Shown here: positions 6,094-8,915 of the stretch, one piece after another
How the letters are laid out: each line of letters starts with the position of its first letter
Position numbering within the stretch: the first letter of the stretch is position 1
NCBI GenBank assembly: GCA_937859855.1
Contig: CALMAR010000213.1
Span: 1 to 8,915 of the forward strand
Reading direction: 5' to 3'
Length of the DNA: 8,915 nucleotides
From: an uncultured Kineosporia sp.
GTDB lineage: Bacteria > Actinomycetota > Actinomycetes > Actinomycetales > Kineosporiaceae
Position numbers and translations under genes: made by a program
Notes under the pieces: generated by a model
Seen by the model: the letters and a program-made list of their open reading frames with translations, nothing else
Database searches by the model: none
Told to the model about the DNA's origin: nothing

Positions 6094-6437
6094 ATGGTCT
6101 GGAAGCTGCTGAACGATCCGACGCGCTTCCACGAGTGGTGGAGCGGTGTCGAAACCGTGCATGAGACTCCGCTGACGAGTTCAGGCTGTGGCCGGACGGC
6201 TATCCCGATTTCCCCATGCCACAACGCTTACGGACCTAGAGGGCAGACTCCCGAGTGACCATCTCCCGCCTGTTCTCGGACCTCGAGTTCGTCTGGCGGC
6301 TGCGCGAGGAGGGCGACGCTACCCGGATCGAGGTGACGGCCCAGCTACCGGAAGTCGAGGCCCACCGACTGCCCTTGCAACAACAACTGCTCACCCGCTC
6401 TCCAGCGGCTAACCCTCCTTACCGTCCCACCGGCTGA
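6094..6437 (+). pseudogene. Broken SRPBCC (START/polyketide-cyclase-like) protein gene
   Basis: Three collinear pieces rebuild one SRPBCC protein. From the ATG at 6094, one frame gives MVWKLLNDPTRFHEWWSGVE, the N-terminal helix and WW signature of the family. A shift around 6150-6173 leads to another frame with DEFRLWPDGYPDFPMPQRL, which stops at TAG 6237-6239. The same frame then resumes with RVTISRLFSDLEFVWRL and TRIEVTAQLPEVEAHRL, ending at the stop at 6435-6437. Family members are about 140-150 residues and bind hydrophobic ligands in the cytoplasm. With a frameshift and an in-frame stop it is very unlikely to be functional. The N-terminus before 6094 is poorly preserved, so truncation there is possible. 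Confidence 0.75.
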
Positions 6438-6464
6438 AAGGCACCCGTGTGATTCAGATGGTGC

Positions 6465-6505
6465 CTCCGGCTCCGGCGACTCCGGCTCCGACGACTCCGG
6501 CTCGC
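6465..6505 (+). repeat. Short 15-base imperfect tandem repeat
   Basis: CTCCGGCTCCGGCGA (6465-6479), CTCCGGCTCCGACGA (6480-6494) and a partial third unit (6495-6505) form a small tandem array just after the SRPBCC pseudogene. No intact gene covers it, so it looks like slippage expansion in non-coding DNA. Confidence 0.5.
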
Positions 6506-6610
6506 ACGCGGCGCGTCCTGGACGGGCATGACACTGGGTTCGCGCGTGGGTTTTTGGCCGACGCACCGATGTGGTGCAGGCGCCCGTTCATGCGCCGCGT
6601 GGTCGCGGGT

Positions 6611-6634
6611 CGTGGGACACGGCGTGGGACACGG
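6611..6634 (+). repeat. Two identical tandem 12-base direct repeats, distal end of module B
   Basis: CGTGGGACACGG occurs twice without a gap (6611-6622 and 6623-6634). The pair starts 114 bases before the tRNA fragment of att copy 3. The unit resembles the CGTGGAATCCG(G/A) pair at 1763-1786, sharing CGTGG.A..CG, and has the same number, spacing and position relative to its tRNA repeat. An arm-type integrase site is the favoured but unproven reading. Confidence 0.65.
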
Positions 6635-6703
6635 TTTGCGTTCGTGCAGCTCGCCAGGTTCGTAGGGAGCGGCGAGGTGTGCGGTCAGGACCGGTCGGCG
6701 CGT

Positions 6704-6786
6704 TGTGAGGGGTGCAGCGTGTTCCTCGTAATGAATAGGTCGTGGGTTCGATTCCCACAGGCGGCTCGGACAAACGCGCAGGTCAG
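6704..6786 (+). repeat. tRNA-Thr(CGU) 3' fragment, att-repeat copy 3
   Basis: The tRNA-derived part runs from the anticodon loop at 6725 to the discriminator T at 6766, with the shared flank to 6786. It differs from copies 1 and 2 at a few bases (AATAGGTC, TTCGATT, CTCGG). The 21 bases before it match copy 2. The 5' anticodon strand is not complementary to TGAAT, so this is not a functional tRNA. It ends module B. Confidence 0.8.
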
Positions 6787-6850
6787 CGGCCACGTCTGGC
6801 TGTCCACCTGTGCTTGAATGCTCAAACGTGAATCCAAGAGTGAACCGCCT

Positions 6851-7087
6851 ATGGGCATCGCCGGGATCACCGGCGCCGTGCGGGGGCGGCACCGCACGAA
6901 GACCACGACCCGTCAGGAGAAGGCGGCGCGGCATCCGGACCTGGTCGAGCGTGGCGGGGACGTCCCGACCGAAACCGACCAGCTGTGGGTCGCGGACTTC
7001 TCCTACGTGCAGACGCTGGCCGGGTTCGTCTACGTCGCCTTCGTCGTGGACGTGTTCTCCCGCCGGATCCTGGGCTGGCGGGTGGCT
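6851..7087 (+). pseudogene. IS3-family transposase (OrfB) internal fragment
   Basis: The frame opening at ATG 6818 carries a clear piece of an IS3-family OrfB: GIAGITGAVRGRHRTKTTT, the RHPDLVER linker, QLWVADFSYVQT with the first catalytic Asp of the DDE core, then AGFVYVAFVVDVFSRRILGW. The N-terminal helix-turn-helix part and the other two catalytic acids are missing. The match ends near 7085, exactly where the minus-strand hydrolase remnant begins. The frame stays open to 7336 only by chance. This is inactive debris showing past transposition next to the att repeat. I see no terminal inverted repeats. Confidence 0.8.
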
Positions 7088-7450
7088 GGCGAAGCCAGGC
7101 ATTCGGGTGAACTGCTCGTGAGTCGAGCTGTCCAGCAGCCACCATCCCCGGCGACGTCGTCTGGGTATCGGGCGGCGTACGTCATCGCGTACGTGCCGCC
7201 GGTTGAATGCCCGACCAGCATGAACGGGCCGCGCTCGCCGGCCCTCGCGAGTAGCGCGTGGAGTTCGTCCGCGGACTTGTTCCCATCGCGGGGCCTGGAG
7301 GCGTCCTCGCTTTACCCCTGCCCGGCACGGTCGTAGGCGCATACCCGGGTGGTTTCGGAGACCGCGGCGGCGATGCGTGCCCAGCCGGCCGAATTCCCAC
7401 CGAGCCGGTTCACAAGCACCGCGGACGGCGACCCGCTCGCGGACCCGGTA
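7086..7450 (-). pseudogene. Frameshifted and truncated alpha/beta hydrolase
   Basis: On the minus strand from about 7450, one frame reads SAVLVNRLGGNSAGWARI, AVSETTRVCAYDRAGQG, then a TAA (7314-7312) where relatives have Trp, then continues in frame with HALLARAGERGPF and MLVGHSTGGTYAMTYAARYP, including the nucleophile Ser in GHSTGG. Beyond PDDVAG, two single-G excesses in short G runs (about 7146-7157) shift to a frame giving LLDSSTHEQFTRMPGFAS before the sequence meets the transposase fragment. The lid and the catalytic Asp/His half are absent. The N-terminus upstream of 7450 is not convincingly preserved. This hydrolase differs from the intact one at 4974-5813. From 7451 to the sigma gene I see no further gene. 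Confidence 0.75.
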
Positions 7451-7593
7451 GACGTTCCCAGTGTGGTTGAGGTGCCGTGGCACGTAGCCCACGCCCCTCG
7501 CCGTGACGTTCCAGCCACGAGCAATCTTGATCGCGCAAGCCTCCTGCGACACACTTGTGCGGACTTGGACAAGAACAGGGTGTGAACTCCACC

Positions 7594-8154
7594 ATGCTGC
7601 CGAGGCGGGAGCGGGAACAGCGCTTCCGGGAGATCTACGACGCGGCATACGTCGATGTGCTTCGGTACGTACGTAGGCGGGTTCATCCAGTCCACGCCGA
7701 GGACGTTGTCGGTGATGTCATGCTTGTTGCCTGGCGCCGCCTTGACGAGGTTCCCGAAGATCTTTCGGCCGCGCGCGCCTGGCTCTTCGGCGTGGCACGC
7801 AAGACCCTCCAGAACACTCGGCGCCGCAACGACAGGCACGATGCCGTCGCGGTCCGTCTGGCCGAAGTCGGTCAAGGTCTCGTCAACGTCGGCGAGCTTC
7901 CTGATCTGGTTGCCTACCGTGCTGACATCGCGGCAGCCTGGCCGCTCCTCAGCGCGTTGGACCAAGAGGCGATTGCACTCTCCGTCCTCGACGGGCTCAC
8001 GGCGCCCGAGGCGGCCGCCGTGCTTGGCATCTCCTCCACCGCCTTTCGCCTGCGGTTGTCCCGTGCCCGGCGCACTCTGCGGCGCCACGTTGATTCCACC
8101 ACCGCAGGCGACGGCCTGGATGGCCGCATTGCTTCCGACAGGAGCTCACGATGA
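7594..8154 (+). CDS. ECF-type RNA polymerase sigma factor
   Basis: From ATG 7594 this is a 186-residue sigma-70 family protein with only regions 2 and 4, the ECF layout. Region 2 covers EIYDAAYVDVLRYVRRRV through AEDVVGDVMLVAWRRLDEV and ARAWLFGVARKTLQN, where the -10 element is recognised. Region 4 near the C-terminus has LDQEAIALSVLDGL and APEAAAVLGISSTAFRLRLSRARRTL, a helix-turn-helix for the -35 element. In-frame GTG 7582 and TTG 7555 are alternative starts; none has a good Shine-Dalgarno site, so the N-terminus is uncertain. The stop overlaps the next start (ATGA). By gene order the downstream membrane protein is the likely partner or regulator, but it shows no zinc-binding anti-sigma motif. 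Confidence 0.88.
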   Translation: MLPRREREQRFREIYDAAYVDVLRYVRRRVHPVHAEDVVGDVMLVAWRRLDEVPEDLSAARAWLFGVARKTLQNTRRRNDRHDAVAVRLAEVGQGLVNVGELPDLVAYRADIAAAWPLLSALDQEAIALSVLDGLTAPEAAAVLGISSTAFRLRLSRARRTLRRHVDSTTAGDGLDGRIASDRSSR

Positions 8155-8915
8155 ACAAGCGCACCATCGACGCCATGACCACTGCCGCTCTGCGTGACCT
8201 CGACCCCGCCGGGACGGCCGTCTTGACGGATGCGGAGCTTGAACGCGCCGACGCGACGTTTGCCCGCATCCTGGCCACCCCTAGCCATTATCGAGTCCCG
8301 GAGAAGTCCAATCGGCCGCGTTGGCGTCGGAGTCGATTGCTCGTGCCAGTGGGCTTGGTCGCCGCCGTCGTCCCCGCGCTGCTGCTTAGCAGCGGTCCGG
8401 CTTTCGCGTCGTGGACGCCGAATCCCGAGCCACTCACCATCACTGCCGCAACCGAGGCCGCCTCCACGTGCCGCGCCAACCTCGCGGTGCCCGACCAGGG
8501 AGAGCGGGTCGTGATCGCCGAGCGGCGTGGCGAGTGGACCTATGTACTTTTCACCGGCCCGAATACAAAAGGGGCCTGCCTGATGTCCGACGACCTGGTA
8601 GGGCAACAGGTCTTCGCGGACCATAAGGGATTCTTGGGGACCTACGACACGGACCCCGTCGCGGCCCCTGCTGTGGTTCGGGACGGCATCGTCGAAACCG
8701 ACAGTATGGGGGGCAGTGTCCTCATACCGGGTCGCTACCCTCTTACTACCCGAAGGGCGTGGGTAAGCTGGGTCCAGGGTTATGTGGGCAGCGACGTAAT
8801 CGGTGTTTCCGTGCACCCCCCTGTCGGTCCGGACGTCGAGGCATCTGTCGACGGTGGCCGGTTTGCGGCTTGGTGGCCAAGAGGCGAGGTCGCGGGCGAC
8901 AACCCTGGGGTGGGT
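8151..8915 (+). CDS. Membrane-anchored protein coupled to the sigma factor (partial, runs off the window)
   Basis: An open frame of 255 codons starts at ATG 8151, overlapping the sigma stop, with CAGGAG six bases upstream. It has no stop before the window ends. The N-terminal 60 residues are cytoplasmic-looking and resemble proteins encoded next to actinobacterial ECF sigma genes (LRDLDPAG, LTDAELERADATFARILATP). An arginine-rich patch (RPRWRRSR, 55-62) precedes one hydrophobic segment, LLVPVGLVAAVVPALLLSSG (63-82), so the rest should be extracytoplasmic. That part begins PAFASWTPNPEPLTITAATE and has two cysteines (in STCRAN and GACLMS) that could form a disulfide. I do not recognise a named catalytic domain. 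An anti-sigma-like or signal-sensing role is inferred from gene order, topology and coupling. Confidence 0.8.
   Translation, partial: MNKRTIDAMTTAALRDLDPAGTAVLTDAELERADATFARILATPSHYRVPEKSNRPRWRRSRLLVPVGLVAAVVPALLLSSGPAFASWTPNPEPLTITAATEAASTCRANLAVPDQGERVVIAERRGEWTYVLFTGPNTKGACLMSDDLVGQQVFADHKGFLGTYDTDPVAAPAVVRDGIVETDSMGGSVLIPGRYPLTTRRAWVSWVQGYVGSDVIGVSVHPPVGPDVEASVDGGRFAAWWPRGEVAGDNPGVG

Noticed and set aside
1..8915. CRISPR array, integrase, toxin-antitoxin pair or phage structural genes
   Set aside because: No regular spaced repeats were seen, nor any recombinase active-site motifs or phage or toxin families on either strand, apart from the IS3 transposase fragment.

Overview
The window reads as accessory DNA from a high-GC actinobacterium. 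The signs are GC-rich coding with GTG and TTG starts, strong Shine-Dalgarno sites, ECF sigma and Crp/TetR regulators of actinobacterial type, an IS3-family transposase remnant, and a tRNA-Thr(CGU) 3' end. I cannot resolve the genus.

The organising principle is a repeat made of the 3' half of tRNA-Thr(CGU) plus about 20 bases of 3' flank. It occurs at 1-62 (cut by the window edge), 1878-1939 and 6725-6786, with a partial copy at 6006-6032. All copies are in the same orientation, as expected for attachment-site repeats left by elements that integrated in tandem at one tRNA gene. They delimit module A (1-1877), module B (1878-6724) and a third region (6725 to the end). A and B appear to share both termini but carry different cargo. 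Just after the tRNA fragment, each has a decayed coding remnant around a common 19-base block (148-166 and 2021-2039). About 115 bases before the next tRNA fragment, each has two tandem 12-base repeats (1763-1786 and 6611-6634). No integrase gene is visible, so if these are mobile elements they would depend on a recombinase supplied from elsewhere.

Module A carries a divergent pair: a TetR-family regulator (608-1252, minus) and a small VOC/glyoxalase-fold protein (1310-1717, plus). A perfect 15-base palindrome between them is a natural operator candidate.

Module B carries a Crp/Fnr-family regulator (2138-2872, minus). Divergent from it is a tight three-gene operon: a zinc dehydrogenase of the glutathione-independent formaldehyde dehydrogenase type (3155-4324), a flavodoxin-fold NAD(P)H:FMN reductase-like protein (4321-4950), and an alpha/beta hydrolase of the non-haem chloroperoxidase type (4974-5813). 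A strong hairpin terminator follows at 5894-5932. The shared intergenic region holds a 16-base inverted repeat with Crp-like geometry. The set looks like a regulated aldehyde/xenobiotic detoxification cassette; the substrate is not evident. A broken SRPBCC gene (6094-6437) fills the right part of the module.

The third region starts with debris: an internal fragment of an IS3 transposase (6851-7087) fused to the end of a frameshifted, minus-strand alpha/beta hydrolase pseudogene (7086-7450). It ends with an apparently intact two-gene unit: an ECF-type sigma factor (7594-8154) translationally coupled to a single-pass membrane protein that runs off the window (8151-8915).
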